This document shows positions 1 through 12,794 of a stretch of 64,000 nt of DNA, piece by piece. The stretch spans positions 992,001-1,056,000 of the forward strand of contig NW_026944386.1 in NCBI RefSeq assembly GCF_033439725.1, given 5' to 3'. Source of the DNA: Neurospora tetraspora (taxonomy: Eukaryota; Ascomycota; Sordariomycetes; Sordariales; Sordariaceae). The number at the start of each line of letters is the position of its first letter. Positions within the stretch are counted from its first letter, which is position 1. Position numbers and translations under genes: made by a program. Below the pieces are notes generated by a model. The model did no database searches. It was not told where the DNA came from and was given only the letters and a program-made list of their open reading frames with translations.

Positions 1-3000
1 TTTCGCGGACATACATGTCTCCGTATCACAACCCTGAGCAGCCCTGGTCACCTCCAACCTGCAAGTATGTCGTCGTTGAGAACTCTGTCCGTGCGCAGTA
101 GGGTTGTGGTGGTATACGGCGAGGAGAAACTATTGGACCAGGAGGCCACTCCATGGCTACCTTGTTCACCCGCGTCAAGTAGACCGGTAGTGCGGTGGGG
201 CCGGTGCCGGTGTGCCGGGGTTCCTGAGGTTCCTGAAGAGGATTCTCGAGTGCCTGGAAAAGCGGGAAGCTAGTCGCATGCGATGCAGAGATGATGATGC
301 AAAGTGTGGGAGTCAACGAGGCAGAAGAGCATACGTTGTGATGCAGTAATTGCACCTCTTTGGGGTTGCGCGCGGGGAGTTGTCTGTCATGCTTTGAGCC
401 TGTCTCGAGGGATCAAAAGAACGCTGAACCCCAATTCGGAACGACGAAGTCCAAGTGCCGCTTTTCGGAATTGGGCGCCGATCTTTCATCATTCGGTATG
501 ATCAATTGAATAAGGTAGGTAGCACAACGACTGGAATCTGCCCCTGGAGGGTAAGGTGAAGCAGGTAGTCGCCCGACGTCGAGTGGTCGATTTAGACTTT
601 TAGGTGCTGACTGTGTGACTGATGATCACCTCTCGTCACTTCTCGGCCATTGGAAAGAACGTCTCATCAAGATGGCTTCAACGTGCGCATTACGGCTTGT
701 GTATATTCTGTCAAAGTGTCCGTCCTGGTGAAGAAGTGTGGTCGCATTGATTGTTTGTCGGTGGAAGGAAGGAAGACTGAAAGAGGATATGAATTGAGGG
801 GTTGGCGGGGCTGGCCCTCTTCTCCCCACAAAAAGTGCAAGTGCTTTAAGCGGCAGGTGGGTCATTAGTGAGTGCCCTGATATGATGTTTTGCAGCGGAC
901 CAGGTGACCACCTGCAGCCATTTGTCCCCCGCCATCAACCTACGCTACACACAACCACCAGACAACCATCTCGATGCTGTATTGAGGGCGAAGATTAACG
1001 CTTCTCACTTTATGGCTCTGGAAACCTTCCTTTACCCATTTCAAATTCCACCGTCAACCTCTTTGTCGTCATCGCCCCTCAAAAACCCATCGAACAAACT
1101 GCCGCGCGATCTGGAGATAGTATCGTCTTCGCGGCCGCGCATTCCCTGTCCTGATGAACCTTGCTTCTCCAAAGTTTGGTTCTGATGTGTTTCGCTCATC
1201 GACCCAGCCGGCACTCGTTCGATCCCCGTGCGGGTGCGCAGCCATGGCGACGCCGGTCAAGCTATTTTGCAGCTTCAACATATCCAGAACTACCCTCCGG
1301 AGATACCATCTGCCCCCCGGAAATGCTACTACAGATTTCGAGGTGAGCTTGAAGCTATTCCACAGCCACCCCCTTCGTTAGAACATATCCCAAGCTAGAA
1401 GCTAGTTCATCCCACTGGGCGTCCGCAGGTTGGCTTCAACGAGGCTAAGCTCGAAACTTGGTGTCGGATCCTCTTCGGTGGAACTCTTCTAGCGTGGATA
1501 TCATCATGTTCTAGAAAGCGACCATCATTCCAACCACCTTCCTTTTCTTGATCTTCTTCAGCTTAACTCGTTGGGGGTTGGTGAGGTCCTCAACGGGGCC
1601 GCACGCGAAGAAGGGGCCCTTCTTGGCTAGCGGGGGCTGCAGGGGGGAAGTTCCCAACTGAGTTTAACCCCGCCTGTTGATGTCGTCGTCGTCGTGATCA
1701 AGAGGGAAGGAGAGCTTGCAATTGTTTGATAGCGTCCAGGTACGTTCGTATCCTCATTGGCCTGAAACTGCGCTGAAACACCTCGACCATCTCGACAGCA
1801 TCTTCTGCCTGTTCGTGATCATGCCTCGCTAGGCCATTCTGCAATGCGATGCAAGGCACGAAGACACGCGTACACGTCACATATGTATTGGAATGTGTAC
1901 GTACCCTGCCTTTTGTTAGTAGTCGTTGCAGCATTTCCAGGGCCCCCCATCTCTTATTTTGTCACAGCAAAGGATGGATATGACCATGTTTATGAGAGAG
2001 CTCAAATTGTTTCTAGTCATCTTGCATAACCAACGTCTCTCTATATGTAGAATACGCTGTCATACTGTATACCTCTACGAACGAACTATTGGTACGCAAC
2101 ATGATTAGCTGGCATACGAGTCCCGTCGTAATGGGATGTGGCGTCATCCGCTGGAACTGCCGGCCCGTACCACCGATCAACTTCGCCATGTACGACTTGA
2201 TCTTCAACAACATATCATGAAGATACGGGCTTCGAGATCAATACATAGACAATCTGAGGTGACAATCTGAGGTTGGCACATTGATGTCATCGGGGCACGG
2301 TCACCTTCCTGCTTGCCGACACATTGACCAAGCGTTCACTCATGGCAAATCCACGGACCCTCATCTGATGGCTAACATGTTCTAGTCTAGGGCACAGTTA
2401 CGACTAACTGTTTCTGAAGACGAACTGACTAGGAACTTTACATCAAGAATTCCTCACTTCAACAGCTCGGGCCTGCTTTGTCTACGTTGAAGATGAGCAC
2501 GGCCAAAATCGAACGCCCATTGAGAATGGCGTCGTGCCTCGGAATCATCGAATGATTGGTCAATCGCATTGCGCAACCAACCTCCAACTTCAACTCCAAC
2601 AGTAATCCCGCAAACCATAAGCGGCCCGCAACAGCACAATACACACATTTTCGCTCATTGCTTGACCTGAGAGAAACCGCGGTGCCAAGATGCGACTCAC
2701 GGGGTCACACTGCGTGCCGATTGGCGTTACATTCTTCCACTCCTTCCACGCAATAACCACAGTGCACTACCGTGACTACACACACATATTACATGGTGCA
2801 TTGCAGACGCATCTTGGATACAACCTCTATTTACAGAAAACGCATCTGGGACGAGAGACGAGAGTTGTAAACGACTACGACCTCGTTCCTGACAGATCGC
2901 ACGCAGAGATATGTTTCATCACGACGAAACAACCACGCCTACATTTAGCTACCTAATTCGATGTCTCGGATTATCCAAGTTGTGGAGAAATAGGTATGTA

Positions 3001-6000
3001 CAGCTTGCTGAAGACCAAACCGATTTGAGATTCCAATATCTTCAACTGCTGCTGTCATGAATGGCACACCTTGTCTGACCGCTCTTATGCATGCTGCATT
3101 ATTGCTGCTGTTGGCTGCCAAAGGACTTGGCTCAATACCAACGACTGGATATTATCAACGTCTAGATATGTTTCTCAATGACAGTTATAGGGGGCGCACT
3201 CAATGGACATGGAACACGCAGATCCAGACCATGTTATTGCATAACTTGGAAATGACTAACAAGAACACGAATTCGCATTGGAGCGGCAGAAAGCAATACG
3301 ATGGGAATATGTGAAAAAACAAAATCTTCAGCTGAGTGGTACCGTTCCTACATAACCGTTCCTGCATATGCTGCTGTGCCGTTCGGCAGACGAATCTGTA
3401 CAGAGTTTGCGAGGCGGATGAGGCGGTCTGCAACTCTCAAGACGACACTCGACCAGAACAGAGTTGCCAACGCAGAGAGTAACTCCCCACGACTCATCTG
3501 CCGCAGAGGCCCTGAGTGCCAGAATGTTGCAGAGAAGATTGGTTTCATCCACCCAGATACTGGGTGAGATGTAGGTGAGTGTCTCATCAGAGTTCCTTGC
3601 ACCCATCAATCACTTCATTCCCTCCTGCAAAGTCAAACGTAGTCTTCCCTCCCCCGCTTCCGCTCGATCTAGACAGCGCAGCTAATCGCACTAAACTCAA
3701 GCTCCGAAGACCTTCAGAGGTTAGGAGCGTCCTATCACAGTGGGTCTCATATTCGCATTATCTGGCCTCCTCCCAAAAAAAAACGATATGGTTCGCAAAG
3801 AGCTTCAACGACCCAGAACACCACCATCGTGTCGTCGTGGCAAATTCTGCGCAGTTCTGGACCTTGAGAGATGATACAAGTGCTCCTGGGTTATCTTTTA
3901 AGGCTGTCATCGGCTTACTGCGCCTCTAGCTTCGGAAAATGAACTGCGAAGTAGGCCTTGGTACCTGTATGCTGGTGCCTGGCCCGCGTCAAGTTTGTCT
4001 TGACCAGCTTTTGTCGCCACTGAGCCTTGTAAGAAGACAGTCTTCTAGGGAGAGAGCCACTGATTCACGCGTAGACGCTGTGGATGTTGTGAAAGGAGGG
4101 AGTTCGTCATCATCTTGCCCCGAAAACTATTGTTTGGAAACCCACCCCCCCCCCTCCCTGTGCTTTCAAGCCTTTATGGCCAGTAGGTGAGATGAACCAT
4201 CACAAAGCCCGAGAAGCGTGAAGTGGAAAGGAGGTGGTCCAGAGCTCCACATCGATGTCTCAATCTCACGCTTCTCACCCGGAGTTCGGCACCACGAGCA
4301 GCTGGTCTGGAACATCATGACCAGCAGGCCACGCGGTATCTATGACTAACAGGCAGGAGCTCTGTCGATCTAGAACGGCGCAAGGAGTTCTCACAAGGCC
4401 CCAACAGCTCCGGCCTTCCGTGACCATTCATTCAGAACCACTCATTGCCCTTCTGGTCACCGAACCTCGAACAGGGAGTCGCCACAAGCTCCACTTCTGC
4501 AGGCCGCAAGAGCTCAGCGGGCCGAAACCGAGACGTGCTGATCGAGTGCTCGGTTCTGACTGGATAGGAGGGATATTCAACACTTCGGGTCATTGACCTG
4601 CTTTGTGCTTCTCTCCCGTTGATAGTCTGAAGACTGTGGAAGGGTGGATGGACTGGACCCTGAAGACAGTGTGTACCTTGCATGAAAGACTGACAGCGGC
4701 GTTAGGTCCAGCCTCATTTCTGTCTTTGTCCTCGTGTTGTCTACATATCTCGTGGTTGGAACCAGTTGCACTATGTACTTCAAGCCTAGCGGGAGCAAGG
4801 TGAGCCGGTATGAAGTTCGTATAAGGCAATCTACCCGGACCACCATGAACATTCCGAGCAATGCTGAAAAAGAAACGGGTGAGTAGTGTACCTATGAAAC
4901 AGATGGCCCGGAAGCGTTGAAGGCGTGATATGTGTAACGCCACAGCCACGCCAACCCAAACGTCAACAATCTCCAATCTGAAAGGAGCCGAGCTGAGAGG
5001 TCAAGGGGAAGGAAGGAAGGGAGTACGCGTAACTTCATGGTGCATAAGGCTGTGCTGCTTTCTCATTTCCCGCTTGGATCCCTTTCAGGCACTCAGCTTG
5101 GCAAAGCCCAGGTCCCAAAAGAGCTAGGGAAGGCACGTTGTCGCATAAGTGGCGGAGTGGTTTTACATGAGATAGAGGCTCCATGGAGATGTCAGAGTCT
5201 TACCTAGGTAAGGTCGGACTTTCCCGCCAGAATACCATGTGGCCACTCGCTTTTCATCCACGACACAGCATAGCTGCTGCCTCACTATTGGTATTAGCGG
5301 AAAGAGCGCATGGGAAAGGCTGATGCTAATTGTACCTACCTTAGCTTTTGCGCTCACTCGGCGCAGATCCTCGATGCTGAACTGGATGAGGTAGTGACGA
5401 TACCCAAAGAAGCTCACCGATCTGCGTGGAGCATGAAGACAAAAATATCTCTCCGAGCATTTTCAGGGCAGTAAGGATACCTGCAGGGGCAAGTGGAATC
5501 ATGGCAATACCCTGCAGCAGTTAGGTGGTTTTGGCAGCATCACTGCAGTCATGCATTGCTTCTTCTTTAGTTTCCCCAAGGCCGGTCGAGATCTGCACCT
5601 GCAAAGGAATGCTGATTGCCAACCGCAAGACCCGGAGTCCACTCCGCTCCGTCTCCAGGCTTGCTTGCTCCTGCCTGCCAGACAGTCCAAGACAGATAGA
5701 CCCCTACCCTGCTGAATCCCGGGCCGGACGGAGTGTGCCTTTCATCCTAACCCCACACGGACGGCATCAGTTAAGGCAGGAATAACCGGGGGTGGCTGCA
5801 TTCAGATAACTGGCTGCCTTGCCCGCAATTCCTCATCCAGTAACAGTCCTCTCAATCCTTTTTCATCCACCCCGGCAAGACGAGGATGATGTGCGCCCCA
5901 ACTCCAAACCCCAAATCCAATTCCAATTCCATTGTCGGGTCCCACACGGTGACATGACAGATCCCGATGGCTTGCCTTGGCACGTGGGGAGAATCCAGGA

Positions 6001-6732
6001 ACCAGGCACACCGGACCAGGGTCCCTTCTTCAATGGACCACGTTGTGACAGCCTGTCGACAGGTGAGACAGGCTGTCAGGACCGTACTGAACGAGGGCTG
6101 ATTGGACAACTCGGCGGATAACCAGCTAACGTCAACGTCGCATCGAGAGGCTGCGCTACTGTCGGTTATTTGGCACAAGTGTTTTGCCTAAAGCCTTGGT
6201 CGCATTTCGCTTGCTGCTTGGCTGTGGATTCCGGGGGTCGGTCACCCGTTTCAAGACAGACGTCGACGTTGACGTTGCTGAAGTCCGGAGAAGGACGACT
6301 CCATCATCATGATCTTCTGCGATTTCTCTGAGAGGAACTCAAAACTGAGATTGATCAGCGATGACAGCATCAATATCCCCGTTTATCTTTCACGCCAGTT
6401 GCGTCATTGTTGCTACCCTTCTTCAGCCCTTTTCCATCACTAATCTGCATTCTTTTTATCCCCATTCAGACCCTTATTCAGACAGTCAGTTGTCCCTGAC
6501 CGGACATCCACCTCTGTCAACCTCTCTCCAACTCATTTCACCTGTCATAACCTGACATTGAACCGCCGGAGAAATCCTATTCTCCGTCCTCCTTCCGTAA
6601 TTACACACCGGTTACCCCGTATCTCACATATCACACAGTTTGAGTGAACCGTCGGAGGGTTTTTATCATACGCCCTTGTTTTATAGCTGTCTGCTCCGGT
6701 CTAAGCAGTAAGGATGATGATTGTGAGCTGTA
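1..6732. other. Gene-poor left flank, no supported gene
   Basis: No open frame here looks like a real protein. All are short, lack a plausible splice partner and carry no motif I recognise. A frame at 3,057-3,314 starts with a hydrophobic stretch but has no other support. The base composition is ordinary and not RIP-like. Parts may be untranslated or regulatory sequence of a gene beyond the left edge. Confidence 0.5.
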
Positions 6733-6967
6733 CAGTTCAATGCTTAAAAGTTTGTTAGCGCGGTTCTTGTGACAGGGGTCTGCAAAACTTCACAGAAAAA
6801 CAACGGGACAACCACATTCAAAACGGAAAATTGGATAAAGTGTATAAAGCCTCCAAAACGCATCTGGTTGATACCAACTTCTTGCATGAATTGTGGTGGA
6901 ATGGTGGTTGAGTTGCGAAGAGTGCGTAGTGAAGTCCCGCGCTAACGAACTTTTAAGGGGTGAACTG
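6733..6967. mobile_element. MITE-like element with TIRs and TA target duplication
   Basis: A 235-bp segment is bounded by inverted arms of about 30 bp. The left arm is 6,733-6,762 and the right arm is 6,938-6,967. With the flanking TA included, the arms match at 28 of 32 positions. Both ends start CAGTTCA reading inward, and each side is flanked by TA (6,731-6,732 and 6,968-6,969). CAGT-type ends with a TA duplication are typical of Tc1/mariner and pogo-like elements. The interior has no coding capacity, so this looks like a non-autonomous miniature element. The family assignment is inferred. Confidence 0.7.
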
Positions 6968-7826
6968 TAAGATACACAAAACCCAGCACCAACAACACGC
7001 CAGGCCTTCCACCTTCCCGTCCGCCCGTTGCTCACCTAAAATGTCCACCCGCCACCGGCCGGTCTAGGTCCAGCCCCAGCCTGCGGTGGCCCCAGCCCTG
7101 TGGAAAAAGCAAGTCGCCGGGGCCGTGGCCGGGGTGTTACCAGGCGCGATGTTGACGGGAGCTCTGACTGTTCTGGACAACTCCATCTCTCCTCACACTC
7201 CCAGTCGCGATTCGCACGGAGGAGTCTCCTGCGCTTTCGGTGTGATGAGATCTCCTCACTTTCAACAATGCCTCAAGCACTTGCCATCTCGATCTGGACT
7301 GCTCTTTCTAACAAATTCCAAGAAAAGCTCCTGGCAAGAATCAGCCACAGCCACAACCTAAAGACGAAACAGACTGGTGTTTGGAGATGGATCCTGACAA
7401 CAACTGACAAGCTTCCAACGTACGTAGGAACACTAACACCAAACCCTAGCACAAAAAGAGACAATTGGGTCCAGTCCGATCGGATCAGTCACCGTCGACC
7501 GTTCGCAAAGTTCCCACCGGCTTTCTAGGTCTTGTCTGGGAAAGAACGCCGGAGATCGAATGGAGATCCGGAGGCTGAAGACTAGGCCGGTCCGAAATGA
7601 GGCCGAGGATCCGAGTTTGATCTTGGGACTACTTTTAAGGAATATTCTAAGAGATGAGGAAGGGAAGTGGATACCTACCTACAGACGGTCATCCAAGATG
7701 AATTGGACGTCATTGTGGGAACCAAACAAGTAGTAGTCAAATCTGGTGGGGATGCGACGACAACTGCCAACAAAGAAATGACTCAGGTTAGATATACTGG
7801 AAGACGTTCAAATAATCTTCATTTAA
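6968..7826. other. Intergenic, no gene seen
   Basis: Spacer between the MITE-like element and the tRNA-Ala gene. Short open frames occur (for example 7,100-7,528), but they are Ser/Arg-rich without motifs or splice support. I see nothing else in it. Confidence 0.5.
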
Positions 7827-7911
7827 GGGCGTGTGGCTCAGTTGGTAGAGCGTTCGCTTAGCATACTCACCTGTATGCGAAAGGTCCTGGGTTCGATTCC
7901 CAGCTCGTCCA
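7827..7911 (+). tRNA. tRNA-Ala (anticodon AGC), intron-containing
   Basis: The gene folds as a cloverleaf. The acceptor strand GGGCGTG pairs with CTCGTCC, with one T-T mismatch and one wobble. The D-arm contains GGCTCAGTTGGTAGAGC. The anticodon stem TTCGC/GCGAA encloses loop TTAGCA-T with anticodon AGC. The T-arm is CTGGG-TTCGATT-CCCAG and the discriminator base is A. A 12-nt intron (7,864-7,875) sits one base 3' of the anticodon, the canonical eukaryotic position. A T-run just downstream fits an RNA polymerase III terminator. Confidence 0.95.
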
Positions 7912-9014
7912 AAATCATTTTTTTATGATACGAACTTGTAATAAGAACAGTCAAATATTTTGTTTTTGGTTGTTTGTGCAAATATCGTATCCTCTTTCTT
8001 TCTTTTCTTTTCATTTCATTTTTTTTTTGCTCGGTACGAGGTGATGTCAAGCCTAGACCCCTAGAAGGCGAACTGGTATGTATCCTCTTTCGTGATATCT
8101 GATTGATTGGTCCGCGGTATTGTTTTTGATGATTTGAATGATGAGCGAGGGCCAGTGTCGTTGTCCGTGGTTTGTGTTCAGATCGGCAATTTGCGATATA
8201 TGAACACAGTTTACCTATGGGCACAAAGGATGGAAGTTGGGCAAGTGTTCGGTTTTTTTTTTGCGAAATGTTGATGAATCAACTTAAGTGGGTTGAACTT
8301 CGTTAGGTAGGTTGGAATACATACACCCACGAAAATAACTTCTGCCTCATCGCTAGAGGTTGGACAAACTGGGATCTAGAAGCGTGCTGCGTGAGGATCA
8401 TGGCAAGCTACCCTACCTGCCTTGATAGCTTTAGCCGAGTATCTTGATAGCAGTCAAGCGAGCAAAGGTGATGTGCGAACGAGTGTAGTGGAAGCACGGC
8501 GGTCGAACAATTGGAGGTTTTGGCGACGAGTGGGTGGATGGTAGACAGAGCAGACTGCTTAGTAGCTGAAGTGTTCGAACAAGGAGGGAAAACAAAAAGC
8601 TGCCAGTGTTCTTGGAACTTGGAAAGTGCGAGGCCAGGAAGAAGGAGTGCAAAACGTGAAGTGATGGCGGGACGTTTTTGCTCCCAAGGCCTGCAGGCAG
8701 TTCCACGCATTGCGCGCTGGTGCTGCAGTCTTCACGTCACTTTGCAATCACGACTGCATTACACAGCTCCAACTCAGAGTAAATTCAATTTTGAGAGTTT
8801 TGGACAATCTAAACGCGAAGCAGAACATTAAAGATTGTTTTCAGAAAGCGATGTGTACAAACTTACGGAGTGTCCTGGGTGCGTTCTTCCATTCTTCTCT
8901 TTCGCGGAGGATGTTGTAAAGGTGCTACTGCCCCTCTTCACTTTGGCTATATAATGTCAGAATTCTGGCCTGCTTCCAACAACGAACTACGACAGTTGCC
9001 ACACAACTGTAGCA
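7912..9014. other. Intergenic between two tRNA genes
   Basis: After the Pol III T-run the stretch has low-complexity T/C tracts near 7,995-8,030 and short antisense frames without motifs. No protein-coding gene is supported. Confidence 0.5.
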
Positions 9015-9107
9015 TCTTCCGTAGTATAGTGGTCAGTATGTGAGCTTGTCAAGCTTGAACATCAGTTCGATTCGCTCGAGACCCGGGTTCAATTCCCGGC
9101 GGGAGAG
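9015..9107 (+). tRNA. tRNA-Asp (anticodon GTC), intron-containing
   Basis: The acceptor strand TCTTCCG pairs with CGGGAGA over all seven positions, one of them a wobble. The D-arm is followed by anticodon stem TGAGC/GCTCG around loop TTGTCA-C with anticodon GTC. The T-arm is CCGGG-TTCAATT-CCCGG and the discriminator base is G. A 21-nt intron (9,052-9,072) lies at the canonical site one base 3' of the anticodon. A long T-tract from 9,117 would terminate RNA polymerase III. The mature tRNA body is 72 nt. Confidence 0.95.
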
Positions 9108-9795
9108 ACCAGCATTTCTTTTTTTTCCCTGTTTTTCTTTTTGATTTCTTCCGTATTCCCTTTCTTTTCATGATTCTTTCTTTTTCATTTTTTTCTTTGA
9201 AAGATCTGTTGTTGCATCTTCCCAATCGAACGAACCAAATCTACAGAAACATCATTGCAATGAGACGGTGATTCAAGTTATGTCAGTTGTTTCCTTGTTC
9301 ATGTGTATCAACTAATGTCGCTCTTCTCCGCTGTGCCCTTTCAACGGTATCTATATCCAATATACACCACAACCCAAAGACGCACCTCAACGTTCGCACC
9401 CCATCCTCGTCATTGATAACTACTCCAAAGTATACATTATCCTAAAGTTTTCTTCCCTCAATCCTATCGTGTGATCCATTCTTTCTAGTGTATTTTCTCT
9501 TCCCTCCGTCTTTTTCGCTGTCCAACCCCAATTTTGTCTTCACGTTCGTTTCTTGCTTTTTTTCATGGTCCATTGCGCTTGTTCTTCTTCTTCAAGTCAT
9601 GCCTCCTCTTTAACCCAAGGCATGTTTATATGCTGCCTCTCTCCTGGCTTGTCCGCTAACCCCCCCATGGTTATCATTTGGTTGCTCAGTTCCTTCGCTC
9701 AATGACAATTGCTCAGTCCCTCCTCTTTCTTATTGCTCAAGTCCTTCTCCTAATTGTTGCCGCATTTCGTTCTCTGAAGATTAGGCCCATGGATG
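9108..9795. other. Intergenic, 3' region of the zinc-cluster gene
   Basis: T/C-rich sequence downstream of tRNA-Asp and of the minus-strand transcription factor, probably holding that gene's 3' UTR. No coding frame is supported. Confidence 0.5.
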
Positions 9796-12794
9796 TTACA
9801 TCAAGTCCCACAAGTCAGACGGCCAAAGTTCGCCCATGCTAGCACCTAACTGGTTGATGTCGAATTCGGAGTTCATGGTGTTGGGCTATGTTGGTTTGTA
9901 TCTGATCAGCATGTTGCGCGCGCATACCAGGGAAGATGAAGATGAGGAAAAAAAATATTATGTACGATAGGCAGAGGAGAGATACTCACAAACTGAAAAC
10001 CCCCAGCGGTAGACCATTCGCCACCAGAACCTGTGAGGCCAACACCGGGAACTACACTCCACGGTGTGCCTGGAATGTCTACTGCCGCCGGACCGAGCGA
10101 GGCTGGTGGCATGGGTGCTTGTGGCGGCTGCTGCTGTTGCGTGTTTCCGGGCTGAAGGAAGGGCGTTGGGGGCTGATAGAACATTTGACGGTTAGCTTTC
10201 ATGTGTGTGAGAGAGGGAGGGGGACAAGGACATACCCTTAATCGCTGTGCCATAAAATCCGCCGCTATCCCATTCAGAAACTGCGAATTGGAAGGCGTCG
10301 CTAGACCATTCGGCGCTACCTTGTTATTCCCAACACCAGAGACACCAGAAGGCTGACCATTCACAGGCGTCACAGATCCCCTATCTCCAGCCTGTCCAGG
10401 CTGCTGTGGCGGCCTCTCCGCGTCTGCCTGCTTCTCAGCACCACACTGATGCCCACGCTGCCCAGCCGGCGTCTGCTGTCCGCGTTCCTGACTACTGCTA
10501 GGCTGACTCTCATTCGACCCACCCGGTCCTCCAGGTGCCATCGGCACGAGTTTACAATGCAGTTTGATAAACCTCTCAGCGCTCGTCGCCTTTGCTTGCT
10601 CTGTTGTTTTGACCCCCAGATGTGCCTCCAGCAATCCAACCGCAGCGCACATAATCGAGTACCCCCACGGTTCGTTGTTGCCGCAACAGAGTATGCGATC
10701 CTCTTTGATGGACAAGCACTTCTCCAGAAGCTGCAGCGTGTGCTGAGAGTTAATCATGATCATGTTGGTGGAGCCGCGGGGCTGAAGCATTGTGACGCTG
10801 CAGAGGTTGATGGCTAGGGTGAGGCAGTCTTCGCGGAGGTAGTTGAGGGTGCGGATGCCTTGCTGAGCGAGCTTGTCATTGAGAAGGACCATGTCGCGCG
10901 CAGCGTTGTAGTAGATTATTTCGGAGTATTGATATTTCGAGTTGTCTTTGCGAAGTTTCAGATAGGGGTGATGGAGCTTGATGATGAATTGTCGAAGTTG
11001 GATGTGCAAGAGAGTGTAGGCGAGAAGAGGTTTCTTCAACACGCCGGTGGGAGCATCGGCTTCGGTGACGTCCCATGAGGGTAACGAGTCGATCTCTTGA
11101 TTGATCTCGTTGGTGTAGCGAATTATTTGGTCGTAATCGAGTTTCTCGCTTGGGCCATTGAGGACGCGGATAAGCTCGAGACGAAGGTCGAGGCTTTGCC
11201 GGCTGAGATGTTGGTAGGAGGAAAAAGTATACTCGGTGGGTGGTTTGGAAGGAGGAAGTTCTTTACTGTTTTCGTCGAACTCGTCATCGTCGATGTTGCG
11301 GGGAGGTTCGACGTTGAAATGTAAGGCGCCGAGAATGCTGGGTAGGCCCATATCAAAAGATGCTTGCAGATCAAAGCTCTGGATGGTTGCCCATATCCTG
11401 CGTCTCAGTTCCTGGTTGAAGGGGGTAATATTATGGCTGGGCTCGAGATGCAAACCGACCGAGATGGCATCCATCGACATGGCGCCAGCTCCTTTCCAGA
11501 ATCGCTTCTTTTTCACCGTGTTGACGCGTTTTGCGAGGTACACCAGACATGCGATCTGATAATGGATGAGACGACGATGTTTTTGACTCTGCTTTTGCTG
11601 CCACTCATCAACGGCATCAATCCATTTGAGTGCATCAGCATGGGAGCGGCTGATCATTTTGTCGAACTCTTGGGGAAAGTGTGAACCGAGACAGCTGGAA
11701 ACGCCCAAGATGGCCAGGATGAGAGCAGTGAAGGAGGCACATCTTGTTTGAGCAGGGTCCCAAAACTTATCATAGTCCCTGCGGAAGGTGGGGATGTGAA
11801 CGATGCGATGAATCTGCTCGAATTGATCAAGGTAGATGGTCACAAGGGAATCCGTCCTCTCCTTAGACGGCAGCAAAGACTCGAGCGACGTATCCGCTTG
11901 ATGGAACCGGATCTCTCTCTCCTCTGCACGCCGTCGTCGGTCCTTCGTATTAGGAATGGCAAACGGACGGAAGAACTCTTCAGATGTTTCTTTCATAAAG
12001 TGACAAAGACCAGCAAGCTAGAGACGGTGATTAGCAAGAAGGACACCCCACTTTCTCACTGTCACGACTCCAATACATACCTCCGAGAAAGCACGGGATG
12101 CGCTATGTGGACCAAAATACCGGGTCTTGAACTCCTTGCCACGGAGAAATCGCAGCTCCTCCTTGGACTCATCGTTCACAGCATCGGCAAACTGGTTATG
12201 ATACCCAAACGGCGCCCCAATCTCTAGGTTCTCGTCAGGAGCGGTGTGAAGTTTCTGCACGGGAGGTGAGTTGTCCGTAACGGTGCTACCATCAAGCGAG
12301 CCGTGCTGCTTGAGTACGATGTTCTTCAGCTGGGCAATTTCCAGCTCGAGACGACGGATCCTCTCAGACTCGCGGGCATCCTTGCGGTAGTAAGACGAGT
12401 CGCCGCTGCCGCCATTGGGCAACGACAGCCTGGAGTCAAAGCCGGCCAGGGCCGAATGAGACAGGCCGAGCTTGTTCGGCGGCGCCAGACCGGGCCGGGT
12501 CTCGTACTCGCAACGCTCCGGGGTGCCGGACTGCATGCAGCGAGAGCAAGGGAACTCCCGGTCACACGAGAGTTTCCTCCTGCGGCACTCTAGACACGAG
12601 AGACGGACACGCTGCCTCTTGCGTGGGGGCGGGCGGGAGCCATTGCCGTCGTGATGGTCGTCGTCCGGGTCATGAGACTCGTCTCGGTCTCGGCTGACCC
12701 CGTCGCGCTTGTGGCCGGCGGCAGGGGAGTGACTCCGCTCGACACTGCGCTCGACACTATTAGGTTCGATGCTGCCCCGACTAGGCTCCGACAT
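9796..12794 (-). CDS. Zn(II)2Cys6 transcription factor with fungal-specific regulatory domain
   Basis: Four exons: 12,794-12,081, 12,017-10,236, 10,172-9,990 and 9,885-9,796. The joins are phase 0, with GTATGT or GTGAGT donors and TAG or CAG acceptors, giving about 922 residues. A binuclear zinc cluster lies at about residues 67-95, with spacing CX2CX6CX5CX2CX8C after a basic RKRQR patch. A short coiled coil follows near residues 148-165 (RIRRLELEIAQLKNIVLKQH). The middle domain, about 290-700, looks like the Fungal_trans regulatory region (for example LIYHQIACLVYLAKR). The tail is Pro/Gln/Gly-rich and ends with the acidic, aromatic LWPSDLWDLM, a plausible activation segment. It should be a nuclear DNA-binding regulator. 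Its target pathway cannot be read from the sequence. Confidence 0.88.

Noticed and set aside
3057-3314. 85-codon frame with a hydrophobic N-terminus, a possible small secreted protein
   Set aside because: The hydrophobic part lacks a convincing cleavage site, the rest is not protein-like, and there is no cysteine pattern or promoter support.
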